The notes under the pieces: model-generated
The model's database searches: none
Seen by the model: only the letters and a program-made list of their open reading frames with translations
What the model was told of the DNA's origin: nothing
Assembly (NCBI GenBank): GCA_021776115.1
Contig: JAJFGN010000007.1
Coordinates: 62,001 to 126,000 of the forward strand
Length of the DNA: 64,000 nucleotides
Direction of reading: 5' to 3'
Origin: Kiloniellaceae bacterium
GTDB lineage: Bacteria; Pseudomonadota; Alphaproteobacteria; Kiloniellales; J153
In this document: positions 1 to 8,907 of the stretch, piece by piece
How positions within the stretch are numbered: position 1 is the first letter of the stretch
Layout of the letters: the number at the start of each line of letters is the position of its first letter
Made by a program: the position numbers and the translations under genes

Positions 1-412
1 GCACCGCGGCCGCCGCTTCCGCGATGCGCCGCTCTTCCTCTTCGTGGCGCGAGACCTCAAGAGCCTGAGCGCGTGTCGCACGTTCGCCTGCCGTTAGTTT
101 CCGCGCTTCCGGCGTTAGCGCTTCGGGTTCCACCGGCTGCGCGGGCGTACTGAGCGCCCGCTCGGCCGCCTCGCGGGCCGCCGTGACCTCTGTCATGCGG
201 CCGCCAGCGCCGGGGGCAAAGGTTCGCGAGCGCTTCACCTCGACCGTGACCGCCTTGGAGCGACCATGACTGAAGCTTTGGCGGACCTGTCCGGTCTCGA
301 CCGTTTTCTTAAGCTCCAGCTTACCTGGCCGTGCCAGCTTCAGCGGCTTTTTCTGTTCTTTTTCGTTACTTGTCGTCATATCCAAATCGGAACCGGTGGT
401 TTCTGCGGTCAT
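1..412 (-). CDS. infB: Translation initiation factor IF-2, N-terminal fragment
   Basis: This is the N-terminal ~137 residues of IF-2, the GTPase that places initiator tRNA on the 30S subunit; the gene runs off the left edge. The start MTAETTGSDLDM is followed by KPLKLARPGKLELKKTVETG and the QVRQSFSHGRSKAV stretch typical of alphaproteobacterial IF-2. After that comes the low-complexity, Glu/Ala/Arg-rich linker that precedes the G domain, which is not in the window. The ATG at 410-412 overlaps the stop of ylxR in an ATGA junction, so it is translationally coupled as the last visible gene of the rimP-nusA-ylxR-infB operon. A second in-frame ATG 11 codons on is a possible alternative start. Confidence 0.93.
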   Translation of the reverse strand, partial: MTAETTGSDLDMTTSNEKEQKKPLKLARPGKLELKKTVETGQVRQSFSHGRSKAVTVEVKRSRTFAPGAGGRMTEVTAAREAAERALSTPAQPVEPEALTPEARKLTAGERATRAQALEVSRHEEEERRIAEAAAAV

Positions 413-1146
413 GTGCGTTCTCTGGCCCCCGCGGGCATCTCGCGCAACCCGCTGAGGCGGGCCGCCTCGTCGCAAAGGCGCCGCGCCAGCGCGCCGCGGT
501 CCAGTGCAACATGGACAAAGGGTCGATCGCCAAAAGCCTGCCCCAAATCCCCAGCGTCGAGGCAATCAACGACAGGAAGAACAGGAACCCGCGCGCACGC
601 CATTGTCCGCAACTTGCGCCGGCCGTCCTCAGCCGCGTCGCGCGCCTGTACGAGAACACCCGCAGCGCCACAAGAGATGCGGCCCGCGACCTTTTCGAAG
701 CCGCCAACCGCGATACCCGCGCGCCGCGCCAATCCAAGTATTTCGATGCACCGCCGCACCAGCAGGCGCTCCACCTGATCGGCAAGGTCAGGCGCCGGAT
801 GCAACGGCGCCTTCGCAGCCCTTGCAAAAGCATTTCGAGCGCAAGCCGTATGTATCACATCCCGGCGTGCCGACAACCATAAACCGCGCCCCGGCAACTT
901 CTCGGCGAGGTCGGGAACCACGCGACCGTCGGGCCCGGCGACAAAGCGGACCAGTTCCTTCTTAGATCGTATTTCACCCGATACAATGCAACGGCGCAGA
1001 GACTTTGCCCCGGATTCCGCGCCGCCGGGGTGCATCGGCGCCGCACCTTTGGCCACCGGGTCCTGCGGCTCACGGACACGTCGATCCTCGCCGCGGGACC
1101 GTGAGTCCCGCTGGATCGTTTCGTCGTGGGCCGCCGCAAGCGTCAT
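409..1146 (-). CDS. ylxR: YlxR (DUF448) RNA-binding protein fused to an L7Ae-like domain
   Basis: The predicted protein has 245 residues. The N-terminal part carries the DUF448/YlxR core (LRRCIVSGEIRSKKELVRF, then GRGLWLSARRDV). The C-terminal part (LVRRCIEILGLARRAGIAVGG) looks like an L7Ae/L30e RNA-binding domain, the usual alphaproteobacterial two-domain form. The frame stays open upstream to 1299, but that would run into nusA. The ATG at 1146 has a strong AGGGGAGG ribosome binding site and lies 25 nt after the nusA stop, so I chose it. The stop overlaps the infB start. Its place between nusA and infB fits a role in transcription-translation or RNA metabolism. The exact function is not established from sequence. 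Confidence 0.9.
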   Translation of the reverse strand: MTLAAAHDETIQRDSRSRGEDRRVREPQDPVAKGAAPMHPGGAESGAKSLRRCIVSGEIRSKKELVRFVAGPDGRVVPDLAEKLPGRGLWLSARRDVIHTACARNAFARAAKAPLHPAPDLADQVERLLVRRCIEILGLARRAGIAVGGFEKVAGRISCGAAGVLVQARDAAEDGRRKLRTMACARVPVLPVVDCLDAGDLGQAFGDRPFVHVALDRGALARRLCDEAARLSGLREMPAGARERT

Positions 1147-1171
1147 GACCGTCCTCCCCTGGCCCCGGAGC

Positions 1172-2791
1172 CTAGATCCCGGCCGCCGGGCCTTCGCCCG
1201 CACCCTTGCCTTGGCCGGCGTCGCCCTGGCTGGCATCGTTTTGAGTTGCCTCGCCTCCCGCGGCCTCGGAGTCCGGTGCGACGGCTTCTTCATCGTCAAA
1301 CCAATGGGCCCGGGCCGCCATGATGACAGCGTCTGGATCGGCTATGCTGGGGGCTAGGTCACCTAGCATTTCAACCAACTCGTCGCTGGCTAGATCACCC
1401 AAGTCGTCGAGAGTCTTGATCTCGCTCTCGCCCAACTTGACCACGATCTGGGGTGTAAGGCCGGGGAGCTTCGCAAGCTCGTCCGTCACGCCCAGCGCCT
1501 GTCGGCGCTCCTCGTTCTGGCGATCGAGTTCGGCTAGAAAATTGCGCGCCCGCGCCCGCAACTCCTCCGCGACCTCGTCATCGAAGCCCTCGATGCCGGC
1601 CAATTCCGCGACCGGCACAAAAGCGACTTGCTCCAGGGACCCGAAGCCCTCCGCGACCAGCAGGTGCGCGATCACGTCGTCAACGTCGAGCGCCTCAATG
1701 AACATTTGCGAGCGCTGCCGCATCTCTTCCTGACGCCGACGCGATTCCTCCTCCTCGGTCATGATGTCGATGTCCCATCCCGTGAGCATCGAGGCGAGGC
1801 GTACATTCTGGCCGCGCCGGCCGATCGCCAGCGAGAGTTGCTCGTCCGGAACGACGACTTCTATCCGGCCCTGCTCCTCGTCGAGCACGACCTTGGTCAC
1901 CTCCGCGGGCGCCAGCGCATTGACGACGAAGGTAGCGGGATCGCCCGACCAGGGAATGATATCGATCTTCTCACCTTGCAATTCGCTAACAACCGCTTGA
2001 ACCCGGCTGCCGCGCATGCCGACGCAAGCGCCAACCGGATCGATCGAGGAATCGTGCGAAATGACCGCGATTTTCGCGCGGCTGCCCGGGTCGCGCGCGA
2101 CCGATTTGATCTCGATGATGCTGTCGTAGATCTCGGGCACTTCTTGCGCGAACAGCTTGGCCATGAATTGCGGGTGGCTGCGCGAAACGAAAATCTGCGG
2201 GCCGCGCTGTTCCTCACGCACGTCATAAATATAGGCGCGGACCCTGTCCCCGGTGCGAAAGGATTCGCGCGGGAGCGATTCGTCCCGGCGCATCATCGCC
2301 TCGGCGCGGCCCAGCTCGATCGTGACGTTGCCGAACTCGTTACGCTTGACGATGCCGTTGACGACTTCGCCAACGCGGTCTTTGTATTCACGGAACTGGC
2401 GCTGGCGCTCGGCCTCGCGAACCTTTTGCACAATGACCTGTTTGGCGGTCTGCGCTGCGATCCGGCCTAGATCGATCGGCGGAAGTTCGTCGATGATGTA
2501 TTGGCCGGCCTCGATGCCTGGCTGGCTGGCCTGCGCATTGGCGACCGTGATCTGCGTCGTTTCGTTTTCGATCTCGTCGGTAACTTCGCGATAGCGCTTC
2601 AAACGCACTTCGCCGGTCTTTCGGTCGATCTCGGCCCGGATATCATGCTCGGCGCCATATTTGGCGCGCCCGGCCTTGGAGATAGCTTGCTCCATGGCCT
2701 CGAGCACTTCCTCGCGCTCAATGCTCTTCTCGCGGGCCACGGCATCGGCCACCTGCAACAACTCGGTCCTGGACAGCGCGCTCGTATCCAT
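1172..2791 (-). CDS. nusA: Transcription termination/antitermination factor NusA
   Basis: NusA binds RNA polymerase and nascent RNA and modulates pausing, intrinsic termination and antitermination. The 539 residues show the N-terminal polymerase-binding domain (start [20 protein letters not shown]), an S1 domain ([20 protein letters not shown]), and two KH domains with [15 protein letters not shown] and [14 protein letters not shown]. An acidic C-terminus follows with two helix-hairpin-helix-type repeats ([30 protein letters not shown]). Length and order match the family. It sits 20 nt after rimP and 25 nt before ylxR in one operon. NusA is known in other bacteria to regulate its own operon, which is relevant to the leader terminator at 3401-3428. 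Confidence 0.97.
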   Translation of the reverse strand: MDTSALSRTELLQVADAVAREKSIEREEVLEAMEQAISKAGRAKYGAEHDIRAEIDRKTGEVRLKRYREVTDEIENETTQITVANAQASQPGIEAGQYIIDELPPIDLGRIAAQTAKQVIVQKVREAERQRQFREYKDRVGEVVNGIVKRNEFGNVTIELGRAEAMMRRDESLPRESFRTGDRVRAYIYDVREEQRGPQIFVSRSHPQFMAKLFAQEVPEIYDSIIEIKSVARDPGSRAKIAVISHDSSIDPVGACVGMRGSRVQAVVSELQGEKIDIIPWSGDPATFVVNALAPAEVTKVVLDEEQGRIEVVVPDEQLSLAIGRRGQNVRLASMLTGWDIDIMTEEEESRRRQEEMRQRSQMFIEALDVDDVIAHLLVAEGFGSLEQVAFVPVAELAGIEGFDDEVAEELRARARNFLAELDRQNEERRQALGVTDELAKLPGLTPQIVVKLGESEIKTLDDLGDLASDELVEMLGDLAPSIADPDAVIMAARAHWFDDEEAVAPDSEAAGGEATQNDASQGDAGQGKGAGEGPAAGI

Positions 2792-2811
2792 CGCTTATTC
2801 GATTCCTCGGT

Positions 2812-3375
2812 TCACGTCTGAAGTTGATCCTGCGCCACGCGGGCCGCGGCAAGTAACTCGTCGGTCAGCACCAGTTTAGCCTTGGCAAGATCGCGGAACG
2901 GCACCTCGATCTCGCCCTCCTCGAATTCCAGTCGAACGTTTTCGCCGGAGACCCCTAGCAGGCGGCCGCGCCAACGCCGGCGCCCATCGTGAGACAGCTT
3001 TGTCTCCAGTTTGGCCTCGTGGCCCGCGAAACGGGCGAAATCCGCCAAACGCGTCAAGGGCCGATCCAAACCCGGCGAACTGACCTCCAATTCGTAGGCG
3101 CCCGCGATGGGATCCTCGACCTCGAGAACCGCACTGACCGCACGGCTAAGCTGAGCACAATCGTCAACCTGCATGGCCGCTCCGTCACGCCGCTCAGCCA
3201 TGATTTGCAGGCGAGCCCGGCGATCGCCCGACAGCACGACCCTCACGATGTCGTAACCCATCGCTTCCAAGGTTCCGGCGATCAAGCGCTCGATGTCCGC
3301 GGCCTTACCCGCGCTGGTCTTGGCCAGCGCAAGCACCGCGGTCTCGCTAGCCTGCGGCAACTCGCAGCCCTCCAT
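2812..3375 (-). CDS. rimP: Ribosome maturation factor RimP
   Basis: RimP is needed for 30S subunit maturation. The protein has 187 residues from the chosen start (MEGCELPQASETAV). It contains the alpha/beta N-terminal domain (IERLIAGTLEAMGYDIVRV), the YELEVSSPGLDRPL signature and the C-terminal Sm-like domain (GRLLGVSGENVRLEFEEGEIEV). The frame is open to 3567, but the ATG at 3375 has an AAGGA site 9 nt upstream and gives a normal family length. The longer form would translate through the terminator hairpin at 3401-3428. It is the first gene of rimP-nusA-ylxR-infB. Confidence 0.93.
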   Translation of the reverse strand: MEGCELPQASETAVLALAKTSAGKAADIERLIAGTLEAMGYDIVRVVLSGDRRARLQIMAERRDGAAMQVDDCAQLSRAVSAVLEVEDPIAGAYELEVSSPGLDRPLTRLADFARFAGHEAKLETKLSHDGRRRWRGRLLGVSGENVRLEFEEGEIEVPFRDLAKAKLVLTDELLAAARVAQDQLQT

Positions 3376-3400
3376 GGCCTGGTCCTTGGGAACCCTTAAG

Positions 3401-3428
3401 ATAATAAAAAAGTGGGCCAGAGGCCCAC
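3401..3428 (-). terminator. Intrinsic terminator / attenuator in the rimP-nusA leader
   Basis: On the minus strand a perfect 7-bp stem GTGGGCC/GGCCCAC with a 3-nt TCT loop (3412-3428) is followed at once by TTTTTTATTAT (3411-3401). Only 25 nt separate the U-tract from the rimP start codon, which is too little for a promoter. Transcripts of rimP-nusA-ylxR-infB must therefore pass through this hairpin, whether they begin in trmB or between 3429 and 3567. It could simply end the metK-trmB transcript with partial read-through, or act as an attenuator. Confidence 0.85.
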
Positions 3429-3567
3429 CGGTTAGGCGACCCGACGGGCACCTGCACTCCGGCACCTCGTCTCTATTCGCAGGAAACTCTACCGCCGGAG
3501 GTGCGCTTGCCGCAAGGGCTTTCTCGTGCCTGGACGGCCCTGGCGGCCGGCCGAGACGCCAGCTCAC

Positions 3568-4356
3568 CTAGGCCGCGCGCGGCCGCCGCGTAAAGCTTAA
3601 ATAGATAGGCCGTCGCCCCTGCGCAAGGGCCTTGGCCTCGTAGCGCGTAGGCGGCCAATCGTCCGGGCGCGTCCGCCAATCGGTAGGACTGCGTGCCAAG
3701 CATTCGAAGGCTGGATGGGCGGTTAGACAGGCCAGCATCCAGGCCGCATAGTCCATGTCGTCGGTGGCCAGGCGCAGCTCCGCCCCGTCCCGCATCGCGC
3801 CGGCCAGGCAGTCAAGGGTGTCGCGCCCCACGATGCGCCGCTTGTGGTGCCGTTTCTTAGGCCAAGGGTCGGGAAACAGGATAAACACGCGGGACAAAGC
3901 GGCCAGGGGCAGCGCCGCCAGCAAGTCGCGGGCGTCGCCGCGGTACAGCCTCACGTTTTGGAGTCCGGCGTCCTCGACCCGGCGCAACATCCGGGCCATC
4001 CCCTGGATGAAGATCTCGGCGCCGATTAGCCCGGCGCCGCGCTGCCGCTCGGCCTGCCAAGCCAAGTGCTCGCCCGCTCCGAAGCCGATCTCTAGCCAGA
4101 CCGGGCGTTCTTGCGCGGCATTTGCCGCACCGAAAAGCGCACCGATATCCAGCGTCGTCCCGGGCAGCGGCAGTTCGATCGCAATCCGGGGCAGCAGGGT
4201 TTCGAGCAGCGCCCGAGCGCCCGGGCGTAGCGGCCGGCCGGCCTGGCGGCCATAGAATGCGCGCCGTGGCCGGTCGGGGGCCTGGATGTCGGGGGCCTGG
4301 ACCTTGTTCTCGGGCGGTTTGGGGCCTTCGTCAGACAGGACTGTACGGCCGCTCAT
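3568..4356 (-). CDS. trmB: tRNA (guanine-N7)-methyltransferase TrmB
   Basis: TrmB uses SAM to make m7G46 in the variable loop of tRNAs. The protein has 262 residues. The Rossmann motif is WLEIGFGAGEHLAWQA, and the family-specific FILFPDPWPKKRHHKRRI block is intact. It is followed by LRLATDDMDYAAWML and the C-terminal TRYEAKALAQGRRPIYLSF. The first ~40 residues are Pro/Arg-rich and poorly conserved, so the start is less certain than the rest. It follows metK by 22 nt and reads toward rimP. Confidence 0.95.
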   Translation of the reverse strand: MSGRTVLSDEGPKPPENKVQAPDIQAPDRPRRAFYGRQAGRPLRPGARALLETLLPRIAIELPLPGTTLDIGALFGAANAAQERPVWLEIGFGAGEHLAWQAERQRGAGLIGAEIFIQGMARMLRRVEDAGLQNVRLYRGDARDLLAALPLAALSRVFILFPDPWPKKRHHKRRIVGRDTLDCLAGAMRDGAELRLATDDMDYAAWMLACLTAHPAFECLARSPTDWRTRPDDWPPTRYEAKALAQGRRPIYLSFTRRPRAA

Positions 4357-4378
4357 TTCCTGGCTTTCGGTGCCCGCC

Positions 4379-5551
4379 TCAGCCGTTAAACCTGGACTTG
4401 AGCTCGCCGGCTAGGTCCGTCCGCTCCCACGAGAAACCGCCGTCGGGTTCCGGCGCGCGGCCAAAGTGCCCGTATGCGGCGGTGCGCGCGTATATTGGCC
4501 GGCTTAAGCCCAGATGCTCGCGAATGCCGCGCGGACTGAGGTCAACCATGTCCAGCAAATCCGCGCCCAGGCGCTGCTCATCGACTTGGCCGGTGTCATG
4601 GGTATGGACGAAAATCGACAGGGGCTTGGACACGCCGATGGCATAAGACAACTGAATGGTGCAACTCGTCGCCAAGCCGGCCGCCACCACGTTCTTGGCG
4701 AGGTAGCGCGCGGCGTAGGCGGCCGAGCGGTCAACCTTGGTCGGGTCCTTGCCCGAAAACGCGCCGCCGCCATGTGGCGCGGCACCACCGTAGGTATCGA
4801 CAATAATCTTGCGGCCGGTTAGGCCGGCATCCCCGTCGGGCCCGCCAATCACGAAGCGGCCGGTCGGGTTGACGTAAAAGTCCTTTTCCGCGCACATCCA
4901 GCCTTCGGGCAGGACGTTGACCACGTGCGGGCGCACGATCTCCCGGACGGCGTCCTGATCCAAGTCTTCCGAGTGCTGAGTCGAAACCACGATGGAGGTT
5001 GCGCGCGTCGGTCTGCCGTGGACATATTCCAGCGTCACCTGGCTCTTGGAATCCGGCCCCAAGCCGGGTTCGGCGCCCGAATGGCGTGCTTCGGCAAGGG
5101 AATGCAGGATGCTGTGCGACAGGTGTATCGGCGCCGGCATCAGATGTTCGGTTTCGTCGCAGGCGTATCCGAACATAATGCCCTGATCGCCGGCCCCTTC
5201 GTCCTTGTTGCCGGCCGAGTCCACGCCGCGCGCGATATCGATCGACTGTTCGTGAATGTGGTTTTCCAGGCTTAGGTGCTTCCAATGGAACCCTGCCTGC
5301 TCGTAACCGATATCCTTGACCGCGTGGCGGACGACCTGCTCGATCAGCTCGGGCGTTACCTCAGCCGGCCCCCGCACCTCACCCGCCAGCACGACCCGGT
5401 TCGTGGTGGACAAGGTCTCGACCGCGACTCGCGATTGCGGATCGTGTGAAAGAAAAGTGTCCACGACGGCATCGGAGATGCGGTCGCAAACCTTGTCGGG
5501 ATGGCCCTCCGAGACCGACTCGCTCGTAAAGAGATAGTTATTCTTGCTCAA
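4379..5551 (-). CDS. metK: S-adenosylmethionine synthetase
   Basis: MetK makes SAM from methionine and ATP. From the chosen TTG ([20 protein letters not shown]) the protein has 390 residues, the normal size. Visible motifs are [16 protein letters not shown], the [16 protein letters not shown] loop and the Gly-rich [19 protein letters not shown]. The frame is open to 5695, but the TTG at 5549-5551 has a GGGAGG ribosome binding site and begins exactly where the family begins. The 235-nt leader (5552-5786) contains a CCGGTC-GAT-GACCGG hairpin. I could not recognise a known SAM riboswitch in it. The downstream neighbour trmB is a SAM-dependent enzyme. Confidence 0.96.
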   Translation of the reverse strand: MSKNNYLFTSESVSEGHPDKVCDRISDAVVDTFLSHDPQSRVAVETLSTTNRVVLAGEVRGPAEVTPELIEQVVRHAVKDIGYEQAGFHWKHLSLENHIHEQSIDIARGVDSAGNKDEGAGDQGIMFGYACDETEHLMPAPIHLSHSILHSLAEARHSGAEPGLGPDSKSQVTLEYVHGRPTRATSIVVSTQHSEDLDQDAVREIVRPHVVNVLPEGWMCAEKDFYVNPTGRFVIGGPDGDAGLTGRKIIVDTYGGAAPHGGGAFSGKDPTKVDRSAAYAARYLAKNVVAAGLATSCTIQLSYAIGVSKPLSIFVHTHDTGQVDEQRLGADLLDMVDLSPRGIREHLGLSRPIYARTAAYGHFGRAPEPDGGFSWERTDLAGELKSRFNG

Positions 5552-5786
5552 GATTCGGTCCCTCCCCGGGGCTGTTCCCGACACCGCGGTCGAAATCGCC
5601 GCCAGCATTCGCGATGACGCACCCAAGTACACGAATAGGGCGCGCCGATTATGGTTAAATGACAGGCTGCCGGTCGATGACCGGTCGGCGGGCATTTGTA
5701 AAGGACCGGATTACATCGTCAAGGACAAACCCGCGTCTGGGGCCGAGGCCGGGGGATCCAAGGCTTAGGCCATTGGGCCCGCCGGC

Positions 5787-6263
5787 TCAGACTTCCTTCG
5801 CGGCCGCGTTGCCGAGCGCCTTCGTCATATCGAAGAGCTTCTTACGAACCGCAGGGTCTTTTATCTTATAGTAGGCCCTAACCAATTCCAGGGTTTCGCG
5901 CCGCGCCATGGGATCGGCCTCATAACTGGCGCGCTCCTCGGCTCCGCCCTGCATGGCGAGCTCGTTTCCGCGCACTTGGGCCGGAGACCGCGACGAGACA
6001 GTGCTGGGCATATCCTCGAAAAAAAATCCCACCGGAACATCCAAGACCCGCGAAAGATCGAACAACCGGCTGGATCCAATCCGGTTAGCGCCGCGCTCGT
6101 ACTTTTGAACCTGTTGAAACGTAAGGCCGATCGCCTCACCCAGCTTTTCCTGACTCAAACCTAGCAAGGTCCGCCTCAGGCGAACCCGCGCCCCGACATG
6201 AATATCGACCGGATTCGGCCCACCTGGCCCAGATCTTCCACTGCGCTCGTAACCGCGCGACAT
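5787..6263 (-). CDS. XRE-family helix-turn-helix transcriptional regulator
   Basis: The protein has 158 residues. An N-terminal Cro/CI-type HTH spans about residues 20-80 (VGARVRLRRTLLGLSQEKLG, then TFQQVQKYERGANRIG), followed by DVPVGFFFEDM. The C-terminal tail is polar and helical, and ends in an ELVRAYYKIKDPAVRKKLFD segment. The ATG at 6263 has an AAAGGAG site. An upstream in-frame extension to 6314 lacks one. It lies between lnt and metK, a placement common in alphaproteobacteria, so control of metK or of itself is plausible; a perfect inverted repeat lies about 54 bp upstream. The target genes are not known from the sequence. Confidence 0.88.
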   Translation of the reverse strand: MSRGYERSGRSGPGGPNPVDIHVGARVRLRRTLLGLSQEKLGEAIGLTFQQVQKYERGANRIGSSRLFDLSRVLDVPVGFFFEDMPSTVSSRSPAQVRGNELAMQGGAEERASYEADPMARRETLELVRAYYKIKDPAVRKKLFDMTKALGNAAAKEV

Positions 6264-6316
6264 AATCTCGACTCCTTTCGATTGAAGTTTCTCACTCGAG
6301 TTGTAAGCATACAATA

Positions 6317-6334
6317 GTATTCAACCATGAATAC
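6317..6334. promoter_or_regulatory. Inverted repeat upstream of the XRE regulator gene (candidate operator)
   Basis: GTATTC-AACCAT-GAATAC is a perfect 6-bp-arm dyad in an AT-rich stretch, between the lnt stop and the XRE start codon. Such spacing suits a dimeric Cro/CI-type repressor. Binding by the neighbouring XRE protein is an inference. Confidence 0.45.
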
Positions 6335-6362
6335 AAATAAACGCCTGGGGTCTTTCCCCTGG
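6334..6362 (-). terminator. Possible weak terminator after lnt
   Basis: On the minus strand CCAGGGG-AAAGA-CCCCAGG (6362-6344; one A:A mismatch in a 7-bp stem) is followed by CGTTTATTT. It would end the olsB-to-lnt transcript just before the XRE gene. The tract is short, so this is tentative. Confidence 0.4.
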
Positions 6363-6377
6363 GTTAACACTTTTACG

Positions 6378-7979
6378 TCACAGGAAGTGTCTTCTCAATA
6401 CGAAAGTAATGAGTGAGGTACAAAGTATAAGGAATGCCACCGACCAATTCCCAATTCGGGCATACAGGGTGATGCCCGGCACAGGGCGTGGCAAGTCTGC
6501 GTCGAGGACGCCGATCTCGTTCAGGCCCAAGCGGCCGATCACACGGCCATAACCATCGACCACGGCGCTGATTCCAGTATTCGCGGCCCGCACCAAGGGC
6601 AGACCTTCCTCGACCGCCCGCAAGCGGGCGCTAGCGAAATGCTGATAAGGCCCTAAGCTGGTTCCGAACCAGGCATCGTTTGTGACATTGAGCAGCCATT
6701 CGGGGCGCGGGCCGGCGGCCACCACCTGTCCCGGAAAAATGATCTCATAGCACACGAGCGGGCTGGCGACCGGCGCGCCGGGGACGGAAAAGCGGGCTGG
6801 GCCGGGGCCGGGGGTAAAATCGATATTGCCGGGCGCAAGTTTTTCGACCGGCAGGAACGAACGGAAGGGCACGTACTCGCCGAAGGGGACGAGGTGATGT
6901 TTGTCGTAGGTCGCCAAGATGCGGCCCCGCGAATCGAGGGCCAAAATACTATTCCACACCTGCGTCGAGGATCCGCGAGGCGCGCCGGTGATCAAGGCCC
7001 CGCCCGGTGGCACGGCCCGTCCGACCAAGCGGCGCAGCACGGCATCCCGATCCAAGAGGAATGGAACGGCTGTCTCCGGCCAAACCACGTGTGTCACTTT
7101 TTCAAAACCCGGGCCGAGCGTCAGGCGGATTTGCCGCATGACGTGCTCGCGGCGCAGGGCCGGGTCCCATTTTAGCGACTGCTGTATGCTCGCCTGGACC
7201 AGACGAAGCCGGACACCCTCAACCACGGCCTCGCCACTGGCCGGCGCGCCGGCCAAGCGCCAGGCCCCACCCAGCCAGGCGGCGATCAAAATGCCGAAAA
7301 CCGCGACCACGAACTTGAGGCGCCGACGTTGGGTTTCGGGAGAGACCGCCGCCTCACCGAGAACGGCCGGCGCGGCGGCGGCGGCAACGGTTATAAGAGA
7401 AAGAACCCAGACGCCGCCCAGCGCGGTGACCTGTATCATCTCCGGTGAGAAGCTCCAGACCGTACCCACCAAGTTCCAGGGAAAGCCGGTCAAAATCCAA
7501 GATCGCAGCCATTCCACAGCCAGCCAAGTGCCGGCCAAGGCCATAACACGCGCGCCGCCGCGCCCCCCCAGATACCAGGTGGCTAAGATCGACAGGGCCG
7601 GAAAGATCGCCATGCCGCCGCCCATGGCGCCGACCGCTATGGGCAGCAAGGCCGCGAAGCGTTCGGCGTCGACCAGGAAGGCCAGCCCGACCCAATACAA
7701 ACCGCTCGCCATGTGACCGAAACCGAAGCACCATCCCAAAGCTAGGGCTTCGCGCGGCCGCCGGGCGCCGTCGAGCAACCAGAGGATGCCGGTGAAGGCG
7801 GGCACCAGCAGCGGAAAGATGAAAGCCGGTGCAAAAGCGGCGGTCGCGCAAGCGCCAAACGCCATCGCCAGCAAATACCGGCGCCAGCCGCGCAACGCGC
7901 CTAGGCGTTGGGCCAAGCGTACAATACCGGCTTGCCAGCCGGTTGAGACAGTCGAAGGGGCTATAGGCTCAGCGGTCAT
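6378..7979 (-). CDS. lnt: Apolipoprotein N-acyltransferase
   Basis: Lnt adds the third acyl chain to the N-terminal cysteine of lipoproteins in the inner membrane. The protein has 533 residues from MTAEPIAPSTV. It has about six N-terminal membrane helices, then the nitrilase-like periplasmic domain. Its catalytic triad is visible: Glu302 in VWPETAVPF, Lys360 in TYDKHHLVPFGEYVPF and Cys410 in SPLVCYEIIFPG. A final hydrophobic segment (NWSVAFLILCTSLITFVL) closes the protein. The chosen ATG overlaps the corC stop by 11 nt; the frame is open further upstream to 8051. Confidence 0.95.
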   Translation of the reverse strand: MTAEPIAPSTVSTGWQAGIVRLAQRLGALRGWRRYLLAMAFGACATAAFAPAFIFPLLVPAFTGILWLLDGARRPREALALGWCFGFGHMASGLYWVGLAFLVDAERFAALLPIAVGAMGGGMAIFPALSILATWYLGGRGGARVMALAGTWLAVEWLRSWILTGFPWNLVGTVWSFSPEMIQVTALGGVWVLSLITVAAAAAPAVLGEAAVSPETQRRRLKFVVAVFGILIAAWLGGAWRLAGAPASGEAVVEGVRLRLVQASIQQSLKWDPALRREHVMRQIRLTLGPGFEKVTHVVWPETAVPFLLDRDAVLRRLVGRAVPPGGALITGAPRGSSTQVWNSILALDSRGRILATYDKHHLVPFGEYVPFRSFLPVEKLAPGNIDFTPGPGPARFSVPGAPVASPLVCYEIIFPGQVVAAGPRPEWLLNVTNDAWFGTSLGPYQHFASARLRAVEEGLPLVRAANTGISAVVDGYGRVIGRLGLNEIGVLDADLPRPVPGITLYARIGNWSVAFLILCTSLITFVLRRHFL

Positions 7980-8907
7980 CCTTGGCCACACCCAGCATTC
8001 GGGGTACGTCGCGCAGGCGTAGCCGTTTGACCCGGCGCGGGTCGGCTTCAAGGACCTCGAACGTCATGCCGGAATTGGGATGGTAGATCAACTCGCCGCG
8101 GGTTGGCACGCGGTCCGCAAGATAGAAAACCAAGCCGCCTAGAGTATCGATGTCTTCGTCACGCTCCTCTTCGGAAAGGACCGCACCGCACCGCGCTTCG
8201 AACTCCGCGATCTCGGTGCGGGCATCGGCGACGACTGAGCCGTCGGGCCGCTCGACCAGTTTCGGGCCCTCGGCCACATCGTGTTCGTCCTCGATCTCTC
8301 CGACGATCTGCTCGACCAGGTCCTCGATCGTGACAAGCCCGTCGATACCACCGAACTCGTCGACGATGACGGCTAGATGCAGGCGCGTCAGGCGCATTTC
8401 CAAAAGCAAATCCAGGGCCCGCATCGAAGGAGCGACGACCGACACGTCGCGTAGAACCTTGGCCAAATCGAATTCGCCCGCCTTGCGGGTAAAAGGCAGC
8501 ACGTCCTTGATATGAACCAAGCCTACGACGTTGTCGAGGTTCTCGCGGTAAACCGGCAGTCGAGAGTGGCCGCCACCGATCAAGGTGTCCAGAACTTCGT
8601 CCAAACCCGCCGTGATATCGATCGAGACAATGTCCGCCCGCGGCACCATCACGTCGTAGGCCGTGACGTGGCGAAGCTTTATAAGGTTGGAAAGCAGAAT
8701 CTTTTCATGACTGCCAATCGGCCCGGCATCGTCCTGCTCGGTCGCTTGGTCCTCGACCTCGCCGATGATTTCCTCGATCGCCTCACGCAGTTGAGAATCG
8801 CCGTTACGCATGCCCAAGAGCGCGCGCAGCTTGTGCCACAACCCGGACAGGGAATATTCCGTGTTCGCGGTTCGGCCGCCGTTTCGGTTGCCCGATATCT
8901 CACTCAT
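7969..8907 (-). CDS. corC: CorC/HlyC-type CBS-domain protein
   Basis: The protein has 312 residues and no membrane segments. It carries a pair of CBS domains (VMVPRADIVSIDITAGLDEV ... GLVHIKDVLPF; VAPSMRALDLLLEMR ... DGLVTIEDLVEQIVGEI) and a C-terminal CorC_HlyC domain (GELIYHPNSGMTFEVLEADP). Proteins of this type are linked to magnesium/cobalt handling, but the biochemical role is not firm. Its ATG overlaps the ybeY stop (ATGA). Placement between ybeY and lnt is the standard proteobacterial order. Confidence 0.92.
   Translation of the reverse strand: MSEISGNRNGGRTANTEYSLSGLWHKLRALLGMRNGDSQLREAIEEIIGEVEDQATEQDDAGPIGSHEKILLSNLIKLRHVTAYDVMVPRADIVSIDITAGLDEVLDTLIGGGHSRLPVYRENLDNVVGLVHIKDVLPFTRKAGEFDLAKVLRDVSVVAPSMRALDLLLEMRLTRLHLAVIVDEFGGIDGLVTIEDLVEQIVGEIEDEHDVAEGPKLVERPDGSVVADARTEIAEFEARCGAVLSEEERDEDIDTLGGLVFYLADRVPTRGELIYHPNSGMTFEVLEADPRRVKRLRLRDVPRMLGVAKDDR

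Noticed and set aside
1628-2470. 280-residue open frame on the plus strand
   Set aside because: It is antisense inside nusA, Arg/Asp-rich with no recognisable domain; a by-product of GC-rich codon use.
2812-3567. 251-residue version of RimP
   Set aside because: The extra N-terminus would translate through the terminator hairpin and is not RimP-like; the ATG at 3375 has a ribosome binding site and gives normal length.
5552-5786. Possible SAM riboswitch in the metK leader
   Set aside because: A hairpin is present, but I could not match the conserved cores of known SAM or SAM/SAH riboswitches; a covariance-model scan would be decisive.
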